Shown here: positions 40,164 through 55,728 of the stretch, piece after piece
How the letters are laid out: every line of letters begins with the position of its first letter
Position numbering within the stretch: position 1 is the stretch's first letter
NCBI RefSeq assembly: GCF_003073045.1
Contig: NC_037595.1
Span: 12,268,074 to 12,332,073 of the forward strand
Direction of reading: 5' to 3'
Origin: Pomacea canaliculata
Lineage: Eukaryota; Mollusca; Gastropoda; Architaenioglossa; Ampullariidae
DNA length: 64,000 nt
The notes under the pieces: model-generated
Told to the model about the DNA's origin: nothing
What the model saw: only the letters and a program-made list of their open reading frames with translations
The model's database searches: none
Position numbers and translations under genes: made by a program

Positions 40164-40289
40164 TGCTTCAAACGATTACTAGCTTCGAACCTGTGATTGC
40201 TGAATCCACACCTGCATTTTAAACTTTCTTCTTTTTATAGTTCCGAGTCTGTAACGCTCGACTGACCACTGGCTGCACTTACCGTCAAG

Positions 40290-43200
40290 ATGCCAAGAAC
40301 GTTTTCTGCTTTCTTCTGCTTTGTCTTTCACGTAAGTAATGGTCTTTTTGTGGACTGCAGTAATAAATGCAGGTTAGTCAACATTAGCAACTGCGTTACC
40401 ATAATCATCGATGTTTTGTTGGTAAAGTCTTACACGTTTTATATCATTCATACCGAGGTGTTTATGGTAATGATAATAACAATAACTAGCATAACTTTCT
40501 ATAACTCTGCCCGCTCACTCCTCAATTATCCATCTTCGTTCGTGCGTTGTCATGTTCGCCACTGTGTATCATGTATGCTACTTATGCTAAATTATGTACT
40601 TCATTGTATCTTTAAGTTTGGCTTTGTTCGTAGTTCTGTAAGTGTAAGCAACGCGCATTCACCTGGCCTAAAGAAACGGGCCTTATCATTTTCAACGGGG
40701 CTTAAAAGTGTTGTTTAAGGTCGCCGTGGATAATATCAGATAAATATTAATACAACATCCATGTTCCTCCAGTAGCAGATCACAAGGTATTAATATCCCC
40801 ACTCCCGCTTCTACATCTACCCTAAAAGGACTTTCTCTCCGTATATTAATAAAGCTAGACCTCTATATAAGAAATCTGAAGGATTGTGATGTAAATATAA
40901 TAAGAAAAAATTAAGTGAGAAAAACAAGTCCCTTGTTTGTTCGTAAAAAGCAAGACTTGCGTGAAATGAGTATGTTGAAGAAGTTCTACTGAAATGAGTT
41001 TACACCTTACAAGCATCATTCCAAGTAACCTCCGTGCTTCTTCTTTGTTCCAAAATTCGCATAATTATGGACAAACAGATCCCATATTTTCATTCCTCCT
41101 GTATTTTTTTTCTAATCACTCCCTGTCACATCATATTCTGATTTTGACACTGTTCTTAGCTAAACTCAAATAACATTTTGTAAATTTTTACATGAAGATC
41201 ATAAAAGTGCAAGTATAATTTCACACACTTATCAATATAGTCCAGATAAGAAAGCCATAATTTGCTTCGTTTGTACACTGATGGCTAGACACAGCCGCAC
41301 CTGCGAGGTCTAACAAGAATGCTGCTTTTTTTCATAATTGATTACGGCTCAATTTCCATTAAAAAAAAACTGGTAATGTTTGGACATGCTAGCTTGTGTA
41401 ATTAGAGGAACGTTTCTCTTGAATAAAAGTACATTTTAAAAGCAAAACTATTTTTTTTTAAGTTTCAGGTTTCGATCAGGGTTGTTAACATTGTAGTCGG
41501 AGGAAGAAGAGAGTTTTTAAAATTTTGAATTTGATTCGGAAATTGATGTGGGGCCATAGACCAACGCTATCAAGAAAGGGAAAACAGCAAAAGAGTTACA
41601 AATAAGCGATCTCATCATGATGTAAACGATTTACATTAAGATGTGTAATGATTCTTAAAAAAACTCCCAAGTAACATGGACATTTTGGTCCAGACATTAG
41701 GCTATATCAGTGCGCTGCGGTGTTTAAAATCAGAAGCTCTGCGACACACGTTAAGTCAAGTAAAACTAAACACAAGTACAAAACAGTTTCTACTCACGGG
41801 GATCCTGCAAAGAGCTGCGAATGCTTGCCAAACAAACGCCAATGAATAATATCTTAGTCTAGTAAAAACAACATTTGTTTTCTTTTCTTCAAAAGCATCC
41901 TCTGCATTCCAGATGCTCTCTAAACATTTTATTTCCTTTATTGTGTGCTCCATCAATGTTGGCTTTTCAATTTTGCAGCGCTGTCAACAATGTATTCGCT
42001 AGAAACGCTTTTTCTAATCATCTTAACTTGTGCAGCGGATAGTTCTTATAATCGTTTCTGTGGAGCTTATAATAATAATATTATCGACCAATCAAAATGT
42101 CTATTGTCAATATTCCAAAGAGTTTTACTTGAGATCCCGAAAGCATAAACTCATGCTCTTACCTGTAGTTTCAAAGCCCAAGCCCAGGAACAGAGCTTAA
42201 ATACTGGAGCTGGATATCGTAATGAAAAACATAATAATTTTTTTTTTTTTTTTTTGCTACCGACTACACCAGCATGTGGCACAAGATAACTCATTTATCT
42301 TTAACCTTTCACGAAGCAGGAAGTTATTATTGTTTTGCATTGAATATACCGAACATCCCTTTCATAAATCCCTCAACTCGTCTGACATTAGTAACAATAG
42401 AAAGAAGTAATGATAAACTGAGCGGAATGCATCAGCAAGCGGGTGTTCGATTTTACTCTACCATAGGCTCATCTTTTAGTTAAAAAAAAAACAAACAACA
42501 ACTTGTTGACAATATATTGTCCTTATTCAGACTTAAATCCACTGTTTATAAAGTGCTGAATTTCAGAAATGACTCAACAGTAATGGACTAGCAGGGCAAA
42601 AATTTGCAATAATCGACAGCAAAAATCAATATAAAATCGTGTTTTTAACGATTGTACCTAGAGCAATACATGTAGCTAATAGGCCTGGTGGTGCAGTGGG
42701 GAAAACAGTGACTTATCATCACTGCAATAATGAGTGTAAGAACCTCGCTTCAGACCTCCTCTCGGGCCCATATTTTTCTCTCTAGATGTTCTTTTACAGG
42801 GATCACCGTCTTGGGTTTTCTCTGGGTACTTCGGTTTCCTCGTTCTTCGTGACATCCTCTACTACTTGTTCGAAATAACCACAAAGTGGAAGCACTTTAC
42901 GATCAAATAAACAACCTGTCTGACATAGGCAAACCCGAGGATGAAGGGAAATATTTACTGCAGCCAGTACGAGCGAAGATTCAAGTCATCCTTGGGAAAA
43001 ATTCGATCAGCCTCACAGAAGGTACAGATATTAAAACGCAAAGCTTTATAGGCACAGGTGGACACACGCATCGGTCTGGCAGTCAGCTTCTATAGCTACA
43101 TCTGATGGTTTCTTTGGACTGATGGCACCTATATCCAAAGGCGAGCGTGTCAACGCCTTTTTCAGACCCTGAAATTTGCCAACAGCAATGGAACGACCAT

Positions 43201-46200
43201 CACTAACAATCTTGCATGAACACTATAAACTTTGATGAAAGACGACCAAGACCTATGACCACGTGTTTCACAGGAGTGTGTGCCTATGAATCTTTGTACG
43301 TCAGTAACTTTAACTTCTCTCCTAAAGAGCGGCACTGGAATGCCGCTACTTGGTCCTGAGTCCGATTAAAAAAACGAAAAAAAAAAAAAAGAAAGACTGA
43401 GTAAAAATAAAGACCAAAAACAGATATCGGAAAGTTAAAATTTAAGAAAAAAATATATGGTAGGCGCTTGTTCATAGGACACTTTATTTTAATAATATTT
43501 ATAACTGTGCAGACACGTGACCACTTGTTCTTCTCGTGAACTCAAAATAAAGATTACTGTCAAAGTCGTAAGATATGAATGAAAATGCTCTAGATTTGTA
43601 TACAAGTGGCAAGAGTAAACATTTTATTTAAAAAATGGGTAAACACATTTATAAAATCGAAGAGAAGGTAGAAAAAGGAGTGGTGCGCACGCTCACCAAG
43701 AGGACGAACAAGTCAAACTTGTAATGCGGAAATGTCTTGGAATATTTTTCAAACTCCTTATATCTTTATTCAATTTTGATCTACTCCTTCGCCTTCGCTA
43801 TTTTTGGACATAATTAGATGTATGTCAACTTTGTTTTCGAAAATGTCGCTGATAATTGGAAAACAACATTGTGCTAAGAAGCTTTGCTAGTGCATGGCTA
43901 AGATAACCTGAAGTGAGACGACCATAAGAGAAAAATACTGAATCTGGAAAACTATTGATGTAGTAAGAAAATGGTGCACTTTTGAAACAAAGACAAATTG
44001 CATTTATATTTTTGCAAATTTTATAATTTCGGTGAGACAACAAATTTAAGCAATGCTTCAGAGAGCATCAAGCGAACCTAATTCAAAGGTTCTCTTTTGA
44101 AAAAAAAAGACATGTACGAAATTCTGAAAGGTGAGGAAAAAAATCCACAGGAAAATTAAAATGTTTCTCAAGGTCTGGAAATCGTAGGGGTTCTAAAGGG
44201 TCACTAACCTGTTTATCTTCAGGACTGCCCATAAGGTAGCAGGCTCAAACGTTCTTAAAATTCATTTCTTTTGGAGAATTCTCCTTTTATCTGTTCCTCT
44301 TTTCTCCTTCTTTTCGTCCTTAGATTTCTTAATGTCATTTTGCTTTTTTGGTGACCTAACAGCACCCAAGCAAGCTTCAATCTTTCTGACATCTAGGCAT
44401 GCAATGTCTGGCTGCCGAGAGATTTTTGTAGCTCATCACTCCAACCTTCTTCACCTTAATTTCTTTCCCCCGCATCTGTCTCTGATATAGTTTTGTTCAT
44501 TTGCAACACCTGTCAAGGATGGAAAATTTTGTGTCAATTTTTTCTCTCTCCTAAGACGTCATCATCATTCAAGCGGCCATGAAATGGTTAGTGATGAAGA
44601 ACTATAAAGCTGTTTACATCTATAAAAATACAGTTTTACTTCCATTGTGAAATTTCATCAATTCTCTCTCGCGCCGAGAACAGACTTTAGTCTAGGTCTT
44701 TTCTAATAAAGTAAAGGTCAGTACAATATAGTAATTCCCCAAATCTGGGTGAATGTCACACCTCCGCCTTCGTTTTCAAAATAAATGCTTACAGACATAC
44801 ACAGTTCTTCTCCCACCATTTTAAATCTTCAAGCGTAAATTCCAAAATACTTACCCCACAGATGATAATTGTTTGCATCTCCTAAAATCTCTATTTATTG
44901 TTCAACAGTGTGTAGGCTTTTGTAACCGACAAGCAGCTCTTATTTCAATCCTGCTTGCTTCTCTACGGGTACATTATTTCGTAATAGAAATTAGCTTAGA
45001 TATCCAATGTACAGCTTCAAACATTTTTTTACTATCTTGCTCCATGTTATATTTACTGATCTCGTTATTTTAAAATATTATATACATGTATCTGCTTTCC
45101 ATTTTGTTTTGTATCTCTTGTAAGACATCTGCTCAAAATGAAGATGTGTTCCAACTTCTCTCATTGTTGTAGCGTTTACACTGTAAGCGTATCCATGTGT
45201 AAGTGTAATCCTGATGTTGGTCTTGTTGAGGCTTTTGTGCATGATGATGATGTATAGGCCTGCATTTGGAGGGTTTATTCGCCGACATTTAGTGAAAATG
45301 TATCTTCAATTGAACTCTACCCAGTCCTTAGAAAAAAAATTGCTTTTTACTAGACCTTTAACTCAGGGCGACACGTGACTTCACTCGGAAACGTTGAAGA
45401 AGCGTTCGATCTATTGCCTAGGACAGATGAGACTTCCTCTTTCTCCAATCGATTATGATTATGACGGTTTCAGAGCGTCATCAAGAGTGGGCGAAGACCC
45501 GGATGTATTGTTATGACAGGCATTGGTGCTGGCACAAACCGTGGTATCGAGCATTGAATGACAACGCGTTTCCTAACTTTTCTCATCAAAAGTACTTCTA
45601 TGTGAAGTTCAATAATAGTAGCAGTTGTAAACAAGTCTATCGGGTACGTGTTTTTCTAGAAATGGAATTTTACCGGGAAGTCTTGCTTCACGAGACACAT
45701 AGACTGGCTTATCAAAATTTTGCGCAGCGGATCATCTTCTGCTAGCGGCGTCAAACCTCATCAGTGTCAAGTAACGAAGCCCTGGAATTCCTACTCTGTG
45801 TACTGCAGAATTTCACCACTTCCTGTGGATTTCTGGTCAGATGACCTAAGAGCATCTTCCTTTCCGACTAAAATAGATAATTCAGAAATGAAAAATATCA
45901 CGTTAAAAATGCAAAAAAGGAAAAAAAAGCAATAACAAAACAGAACAAAAATTTTGTTAGGGTGGATTTAAGGCAAGAGTAATAATATTATTTCATATGC
46001 TTATCAAGAAACTTTAGCTCCTACACATGCGCAGTAACTGTGGGACAAAAGAATTGAGAACCAGTTCCAAAGAAGTGACCAAAGATATATGATTGATGAG
46101 GATGACGATGATATGATGATGAAGAAGAATCTAATTGATAAAGTGCATCTCAACTTTAGAGTCTACTTAATGAGTTTAAATGATGGTGGGACTAAAATAT

Positions 46201-48550
46201 TGATCTTGGCATTGTCTCTGTCATTGAAGGCGCGGCTGGTAGTTCGAAACCAGTCTCGCAAGGGAAGGGGACTATTTTTTAAAATCTAGTATCTGAAACG
46301 ATTTAATAATAATGAATACTTTTCAAGCGCTAATATTTCACAGGTTGCTATCTTTATCCACGGCAGGAAACATTGTGTGTGTGCGTGCATGTGTGCGTTC
46401 CAAATCAAGAACGCTGGTGGCCTGTTTCGTAGGGTCTTGCAAACCCTAACGTACGCAAACAAGGGCCAGGCTTGCGTGACTGGAGGCATTCAGTCCACTT
46501 ACCGTTAGGGCCGACCACTTCTTGGTCGTGCACGACGACTTCCTTCCACAAGAGGACGTGCGTGTCTGCTGCCGACCGTTCGCACGGGGTCAGTCGAACC
46601 CCATTCCGCGCGACCCTTTCCATTCTTCCCACGATGCTGTGATGAACCGTAACAGACACGAGAAAGAAAGCACGCACACAGAAGCACATGCACACACAGC
46701 GTTGTATTGTCCATATACAATACTACGAGAGCACATAGTCAATCACACTTCCATATACTCACTTAAGCCACATCCGTTTTGTAAATATTATTTCTGTTGA
46801 TTGTATTTCCCAATTTTTTGCATGTTTTATATACTGCTTTTTTCGTCTGTCTTGCCAGGTATACTTGTTTATTTGTCCGTTACCGATTTTCTTTGTTATT
46901 TAACATTCTTCCCCCTTCCCCACCCACTATCGTCCTATTGTATGCTGTATGAGGCATGACAAACACTCTCATATAAGTGTACTGCACTGTACAAGTCACA
47001 TTCTTATTATTATATGCAGGAGAGATTCTGATGAACACGTGCGGTAAGTGGCACTTTTTTCATTGTCAGGTATTCTGAAAAATCTATTTGTTGTTGTTAT
47101 TATTATTATATTATTATTTTTTTTTTGCAGGTTTTCTGCTTCAAGCGGAAGGGTTCCCGCGTCTGCACCGTCATTGGGTCTGGAGATGCCAGACAATGAC
47201 GTCATTGACGTCATGTGTCACGTGAGAGGCTGCGACTATGACCTTCAACTCTACTGTCTCAGCAATGGAGCTATCGTTCTGGGATCCTGCTCACTGAAGC
47301 AAACCTTGTGTTCGTAAGTAGTGCAGTCGACAGGTCTTTAAAGTTAGGTGCAATTATTCTCTATATAACGACTGGGTCAAGCTCAACGCAAGACATCCAC
47401 GCCCTCGTTGTGAGATACACGACTACCATAACCACACAGAGAAAGGTCAACAATATAGATACTAGGATTGTACATGCGTAACGTATACATTGTCAAGGCC
47501 ATCGGTGAGAGCTGAGAACAAATGTTAAGTAGATGTAGCTGTAGATAACGTGATATCACGAGTTTGACTTTTTTCTGAGAATGGTGATGTTTGTAGGTCT
47601 TTAATTATTTCTTACCACAAATGAGCGATTCATGTACCATGATCTCGGCTGTTTTTTTCTTTTACACATTGATTGAAACTAGCAAACATCGTTAGTGGGA
47701 AATGGCAAAAATTGTTGCATTTGGCTTCATGAACTGTGAAGCTAAGAAACAGGAAATTTGTATTATTACATACACATGCAACCTCTCGTAAAAGGAGGAA
47801 GGTGGGAAAGAGAGAGGTATAGGCGAGTTAAAAAAAACAAACAAACAACGTTTTTGATCTAACTGCTCCATCATTGTCAGGAATGGTCGGCGTAACGAGC
47901 TTCGTGTGGCCAATAGTTGGACAGTGTGCTGGGAAGCAACGTACACGGTTGACCAGAGAAATCCGGCCCAGAAGGTATCTGTGCATTTTCATCTGTGTTT
48001 TCCACCTAAATTTAGACAATATAATTCGTTATGAAACAATTAACGTGTATTTCAGAAGGTATCCTTTCCATTAAGTTCGGCTAATGCCCATTAACGTATC
48101 TAAATATGTTTCTCAGATGCTATTATATAGAGATTTCTTCTTACGTACTGATCTATATAGGTATATATTTTATTGGTTTTTGCATATTCTTTCTTTTCTT
48201 TCGATTTTTCTTGTTTCTTTAAACACTTAAAAAAAAAGGAGGTGGCACATTCGAACAACTCAGACTTTACCATCTAACATTAATAACTAAATAGTGTGGA
48301 TTTCCGTGTACAGATTGATCTCGTGAAAGAAAGCCAGCCGTTAACGGATGACAGTCTCCCAGACGAGACGCAGTTCTCTGACGTCAAAGGACAACCACCA
48401 ATCCAAAAGCCCCTACCTTCAATTTTCGCCGAAAAAGAAGGAAGCGGTGTCCCAGCAAGCATTGTGAAAACCGGAAATCCCGAAGTGAATGCGCACCACT
48501 CCTTCCAGGAAAATCAAGTGCCTAAAGCCGATGACATGGCAAACCAGTAA
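40290..48550 (+). CDS. Secreted Kazal-like cysteine-framework protein (206 aa)
   Basis: Five exons whose phases all agree: 40290-40372, 47020-47043 (24 bases), 47131-47313, 47881-47974 and 48314-48550, total 206 residues. The N-terminus MPRTFSAFFCFVFHVSNGLF is signal-peptide-like. A cysteine module at about residues 60-112 has the spacing C-x4-C-x7-C-x10-C-x6-C-x16-C. The C-x7-C-x10-C core and the CLSNG motif follow the Kazal inhibitor pattern (C-G-S-D/N-G), but the usual Tyr and Asn of Kazal domains are replaced (CLSNGAIVLGSC), so inhibitor activity is doubtful. An intron interrupts the module between its last two cysteines. The C-terminal ~80 residues are polar and disordered-looking (IDLVKESQPLTDD to ADDMANQ). 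Exon 1 must end at TGCAG|GTTAGT; the nearer CAC|GTAAGT is out of phase. No close family is recognised. Confidence 0.6.
42675..42860 (+). mobile_element. SINE-like repeat
   Basis: Begins with GGCCTGGTGGTGCAGTGGGG (tRNA A-box-like) and includes TGGGTTTTCTCTGGGTACTT followed by CGGTTTCCTC, a module common in SINEs and LINE tails of fish and invertebrates. It lies in the long first intron of the Kazal-like gene. Confidence 0.5.
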
Positions 48551-51544
48551 AAATCTTTGCCGAAAGTGATGGGATAAAAAGATCACAATTCATTTTTTTG
48601 GGCACATACACTTTGAAAAATGTGTCTGTTGAAATGTCCTAAAATGTTGATTAGTGCTTAATAGTGGGAAACAAGTAGAGTGGATTTGGGCAAATTTTAC
48701 ATTTGTTTTGTATATAACAAAAGACGAATACACTAAAATGACCCAATGCAAGTTACTCTGTAACATACTTGCAGTAATAAGCACAAAATAAGTTCACCAC
48801 ATGCATTTAAGCGTCTTCCGTTTATATTACACAAACCTGCCCTGACTTTACAGAGTCGTTCTCATCTACAGATTATAGGAAGACCGCATGGTTGTCGATG
48901 GTGCAAGTTTCCCTCGAGAGATTCGTTTACACTTGCAACCACTTTAAGATAAAAACAGGTCACATCGGAAACGGTATATTATATAGCCAACACTTTGGAA
49001 AGGTGAAGCAGACCTCCCGCGCTTTTTGATCTGCACTTCTGCTGATGGGTTCCAAACCCTTGGGACTCCTTTGGGGCAGGACCAGTCGTTACTGAAGCTA
49101 TCCGGCACGTGGGTACTCACTTCCTCACATCATATGATGGTTCTCCTAGAAGCTAACTGCTCTGTTTTTACACTGGTGGTCTAACTACAGTAACCATCAA
49201 CTAGTTCAGTTACAGCAACTAAAAGGCAGAGTAGCTAGAATTTTCATTTGAGGCACTGGATATGCACATATTACACTTGATATTCAGGTTGAACAGGCAG
49301 CCTTTTCAAATTCAGAATCAGGCATACGTATATAGCTTACCACTAATCCTAATCCAGATCAGAACAAAGACCCCCCCCCCCACCTTTACTTTGTCCATAA
49401 CGTCTTCAATTTAACAGTGCAGAGTATTCTACATACATGGTCAAGGCTAAACCCAGACCGAAATATTTCCCTACCTAGTCCCACACAGACGTGTTTTGTC
49501 ACGTGCCTCCTAGGTGTTAAATTAGATAAGTTCTGGCGCATTTCCGATTTCTTTCTGAATATATTACACAAAGCTGCAACCTTTTCTCATATATCGACCG
49601 AAAGTACACACATATATTCCCAACTGTATGTCAGCTGTCACTTGTAATTTCAAAAGAACCTGGCCCAAAAATAAAAAAAATGATGAAATTGTTTTGGATT
49701 TTGTGTGCGTATGCGCAAGAGATGAGAAAATAAAGAGCGAGCGAGTTTCAGGCTACTTACGCCCGTGGATTACTATTTGGAACCATTACGTACTCTGGAT
49801 GCAATACTTATAGTTGTGTAACTTGTAGGGATTGCACGTCTCTAATCAGGTATCTCTACACTGGCATTAAAATAATTTCCTTTGTAAGACTCTTTTTGTT
49901 CCCTTTCTGACTGGGAACTAAATTACGCGAAAAATTACCCTTCCTCTCCTAATATAAATTTACGATCTTACCATCATATAAAACGGAAACAAATAGTCCC
50001 CTTTTTGTGAACTCATGGAGAAGATAACGAATTAGCACACATAAAGCCGCTAAAACTGCATTTTAAAACCTATCCCTAAAGTACTTAATCCTTTCATCTC
50101 CTATTCAGATCAAAGCCTTTCACTTTAATTTTGGCAAACTCAATGTCCCTCTAATTTTAAATTAATGTTTACAAGTTCCTAGTGATCTCTTGAATGCAGT
50201 ATCAAAACTACCTTTTGTTAAAAAAAGGTCTTGATTGACTTCACAAATATATTGAATCTGCATGTGATTATTTTTAAAAAGTTAACCTCGTCCATTATTT
50301 ATGGTTTCAGTACGACAAATTTTGAATGGGCCATGACGTGTTTAGGTAGTACACGTCTCTAAAACGAACTCCCTATTGCCACACAAATATAGTTAATTTG
50401 TTATAGAAAACACATATAGCTACTTGCTTAAGATGATAACTTGTATGGTCCCGCTAAAGCAAATTCGTTAGTCTCAGTAATCAAACGCTAAGCCCCTTTA
50501 GAATATGAGAGCTATTCATTAGGCTGGGTGTTGGGATTTTCTCCACCTTCACTCCTTCCTTTCCATAGTGTAATATTACCACTAGATGAAGCATATCAAA
50601 CAACTAACCTGCAGGTGGGCAGAGGCGAGTGAGTATAGATCAAAGCATGTGTGGATAGCTGTAAATAAAAGTTGCTACTTTCTGGAAATGTGCCTGATTC
50701 ATGTACCATCCAATCTTTAAAACAACGCAATCACCCTCCAGTCTTGGATGCAAGCTAAGGAATATACTCACTCATTTGGATGCACATAAGTAGCCATCTA
50801 CTACATGCCCCCACCTACAACCCTCCTTCCCCTGGTTCCAGAACACACATCACCAATGCACTGTTGCCAGCTTCATTGTTTCACATTTATTTGTGGAAAT
50901 TAACTGTAGCAGAAATGTGAGCACTAAATGACTTCAGTAGTAAAATCTGCTCACTTTTTCACAAAAAAGGTTCACATAATTTATACACCATTATTTTAAG
51001 ACCACAGCTACAGAATATGATTTTAAATGGAACATTTCTGGTCCTCTTATTATAGTGTACTTGATGCAACTGATGTTTTTGTAGCTTACACTGCTCTGTT
51101 TGCCTAAGATCAGTAATATTACTGTTGGGTTAGCAAAACTTCTATTTGTCATAAGATATTGGCAATATGTATGAATATTGTATTATGTATGAAGATTGTA
51201 TTATGAATTAAAAGCAATAGGTATCAGATAGCATGTGGCAACATATAATGAATGTATATTTTATGTTCTTTAGCCGTCTAGTCAAAATGCAGAATTTTAC
51301 AAAAACCTGCTTGTGCATGCCTGTATACATGCACACAAAAACTTTTCACTAAAGATAATAAACATCAGTAGAGCAAGAAAAGGATTGAAACCAACATTTT
51401 ACTCTCACACACACACTCTCTCTCTCTACCAGTACATGGCTAGCAAAGCCAGAAAGGGACAAGTTGCAATACTTAGGTTGCTTTGGACCTCCAGTAAACA
51501 CTCCCAGATGTATTTTTAAAATTGTTTGATGGCAAATAACCAAT
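48551..51544. other. 3' UTR and intergenic region, nothing recognised
   Basis: AT-rich sequence after the Kazal-like gene. A C homopolymer lies at about 49,372-49,381. No exon, RNA gene or recognisable element is supported. Confidence 0.5.
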
Positions 51545-52200
51545 GACTTATGCTGCTAAAGTATGAGGCACTATAGCTAATTCAAATCCCATTGAAACAG
51601 TTCATCTATTTGCTCTAAAACGATTTCTACGAGTTCCAGTACAAATCCCCAACAGACTAGTTTATGGTGAGATATTGAGATACCCTAATACAGCAATATA
51701 TTTGTTAAAACTATTAAGCATTGGTCATATTTTATGCATGTCTGTAAATCGATTACCTAACAAAGCATAAATATGTCGTTACATCTTCATAATCAAAACC
51801 AAATGACATGGGTGTCTTCTGTGTTTTTTGTTATTCCATTATGGTTTTGGACATGTCTGGCAAAACCAAGAGGTTGGAGACCTTGACCTTTTTGTTTTTG
51901 CTTTTAAAAAAAAAAGGCTTCAAGATTGTTATCAACAAGACTGGGAAGAAGAAATTCTGTCCAAGGAACGATATGAACTGTATCAATCTTTTAAATCTTC
52001 TTTCTCAGTTAGTGTACATTTATATAGCTTATTGAATGATGGTGTTCAAAGCACTCTGACTACATTTAGATTAAGCGTCTCACCCATACAATCTCATTCC
52101 ACAACCTGGATTGGTAGTCTTGTCTTAATCATGTCAGAATGGATATATTCTGTGGAAAAAGTATTATCATCCTCAACTGAAGCATGAAAATAGCCTAAAA
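51545..52200 (+). mobile_element. Non-LTR retrotransposon ORF fragment (RT C-terminal part)
   Basis: A frame with scattered breaks reads ALKRFLRVPVQ near 51,615 (across frameshifts), then from about 51,840 HYGFGHVWQNQEVGDLDLF, DCYQQDWEEEILSKERYEL, YQSFKSSFSVSVHLYSLLND and TTFRLSVSPIQSH. The sequence GFG-VW-Q-V, then D--Q-W---I-----Y--Y--FK, then L--FR-S is the conserved stretch after the reverse transcriptase domain in many molluscan LINE ORFs. The preceding domains are absent or unrecognisable. Confidence 0.6.
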
Positions 52201-52491
52201 AACTCTATTTACATGACCCTCCCATAATATCACCAGCAAGAAAGTTATTAAGAATAATTAACACAAAGACAAGTTGGTGAAGACAAACTTAAGTTTGCCT
52301 CAGCACAACTTTCCAAAACGATTCATTCAGTAAGTTTGCACAATCTGCATGTTCGATGTGCTTACACTGAATCAAGTACTAAAAAATTCTCTCATGTAAA
52401 GTTCACCACTAGTATAGGTGGTGGCATGCACCACAGGCATGTTTTCACATCACTAGAAGGTGGAAAGATGACGTCTTTGAGATTGCACACC

Positions 52492-54695
<2,204 letters not shown>

Positions 54696-55728
54696 TTTCG
54701 TTAGCTATCTTTCAAGGGACGCCCCTGTGCTGTTGAAGCTGAATAGGCGACTATGCAAGGGGTTGTAACTCTATTGATCTAATTAAAAATAAACCTATAC
54801 ACATTACGTGTCTGAATATTAATAATAGTTGAAACGACTGCAAATGAAAATGAAAATCACCAAATGACCAAACAATGGACAGAACAACAAGGGTATTGCA
54901 ATTTTAAATTAACGAAAAATAAATGTTGACATGAGACTGAGCGTGGAATTGACTTTTGCACCTCCCTCAATGCGAGACGTCATGCGTTGTCTGCTCTTAC
55001 TCTTCGTGTTTACATCCTGATAAAATCATCTGTCAAAAGTTGCATCAACAGTTCTTGGATAATCAGCACAAAAATGATGGCAAAAAATGACGCCGAGCAG
55101 CCAAAGAGCGTATACTTGATGCAGCAAAAAAAAAAAAAACAAAAAAAAAACAAACAAAAACGTACAACATAACATGTTGATGGAAGTGCAAGAAGTGATC
55201 GAACTTTCGAAGTCAACGGTCAGCTTCATGTTTAAGAAATGAGGTTAAAACGGCATCCCCAATAAGCAAGGTAAAAAATAAAACCAATTTAAAATTACTG
55301 AGCGATTGTTGTCCATGATCTCTGCACTGCCTTTGATATGTACGTGTCATTTTCCTTTAACTTACTTGTCAGCCACTGAATTGTTTAGGGAGGTGGGAGG
55401 ATTAAACTTATTTTCCTTTACACATAAACCTTCAGTTGTTGTTAATTTTGGAAGGTAAAAGTGATTGCACCGAAATGTGATTATTCACTATATTGGGGGG
55501 TGGGGACGGAAATAGGTTTCTGGGGGTAATATGGAGAGTAGATGTTTAACAAGACCCGATGTCTCTAGTCTCACCCAAGCTAACCTTTCACCGCAGCTCA
55601 CGTCGTCGTGTAGCAAGGGAAACTACTCTTGATCACGGAAAATCCTAAATATCCGGGCATGTGACTGCAAGACGGTAGTGTTTAGCTGTACGCCCTACCC
55701 GATCGCAAGAAATTGCTTGTTTAAAATA
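54696..55728. other. Divergent intergenic region between TRAPPC3 and OSTM1
   Basis: About 1 kb between two oppositely transcribed start codons, so both promoters must lie here or overlap. It contains an A-rich tract at 55,124-55,160 and a short G run near 55,495. No clear TATA box is seen for either gene. Confidence 0.5.

Noticed and set aside
40332-40337. CAC|GTAAGT as the donor of Kazal-gene exon 1
   Set aside because: Joining from here gives an immediate stop in the 24-base exon. The donor at 40372 restores phase.
41990-42148. Signal-peptide-like ORF MYSLETLFLIILTCAADS in the Kazal-gene intron
   Set aside because: The ORF ends soon in AT-rich sequence, has no splice partner in phase and no conserved features.
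46400-46720. CG-richer open frames, possible gene
   Set aside because: No recognisable domain, no consistent exon boundaries, and both strands look equally open.
47190-47215. Twin TGACGTCA palindromes suggesting CRE sites
   Set aside because: They lie inside an in-frame coding exon of the Kazal-like gene, where they encode DNDVIDVM. No evidence of regulatory use.
55678-55728. Longer OSTM1 N-terminus beginning at 55678
   Set aside because: That position is GTG. The first in-frame ATG (55729) gives a proper signal peptide.
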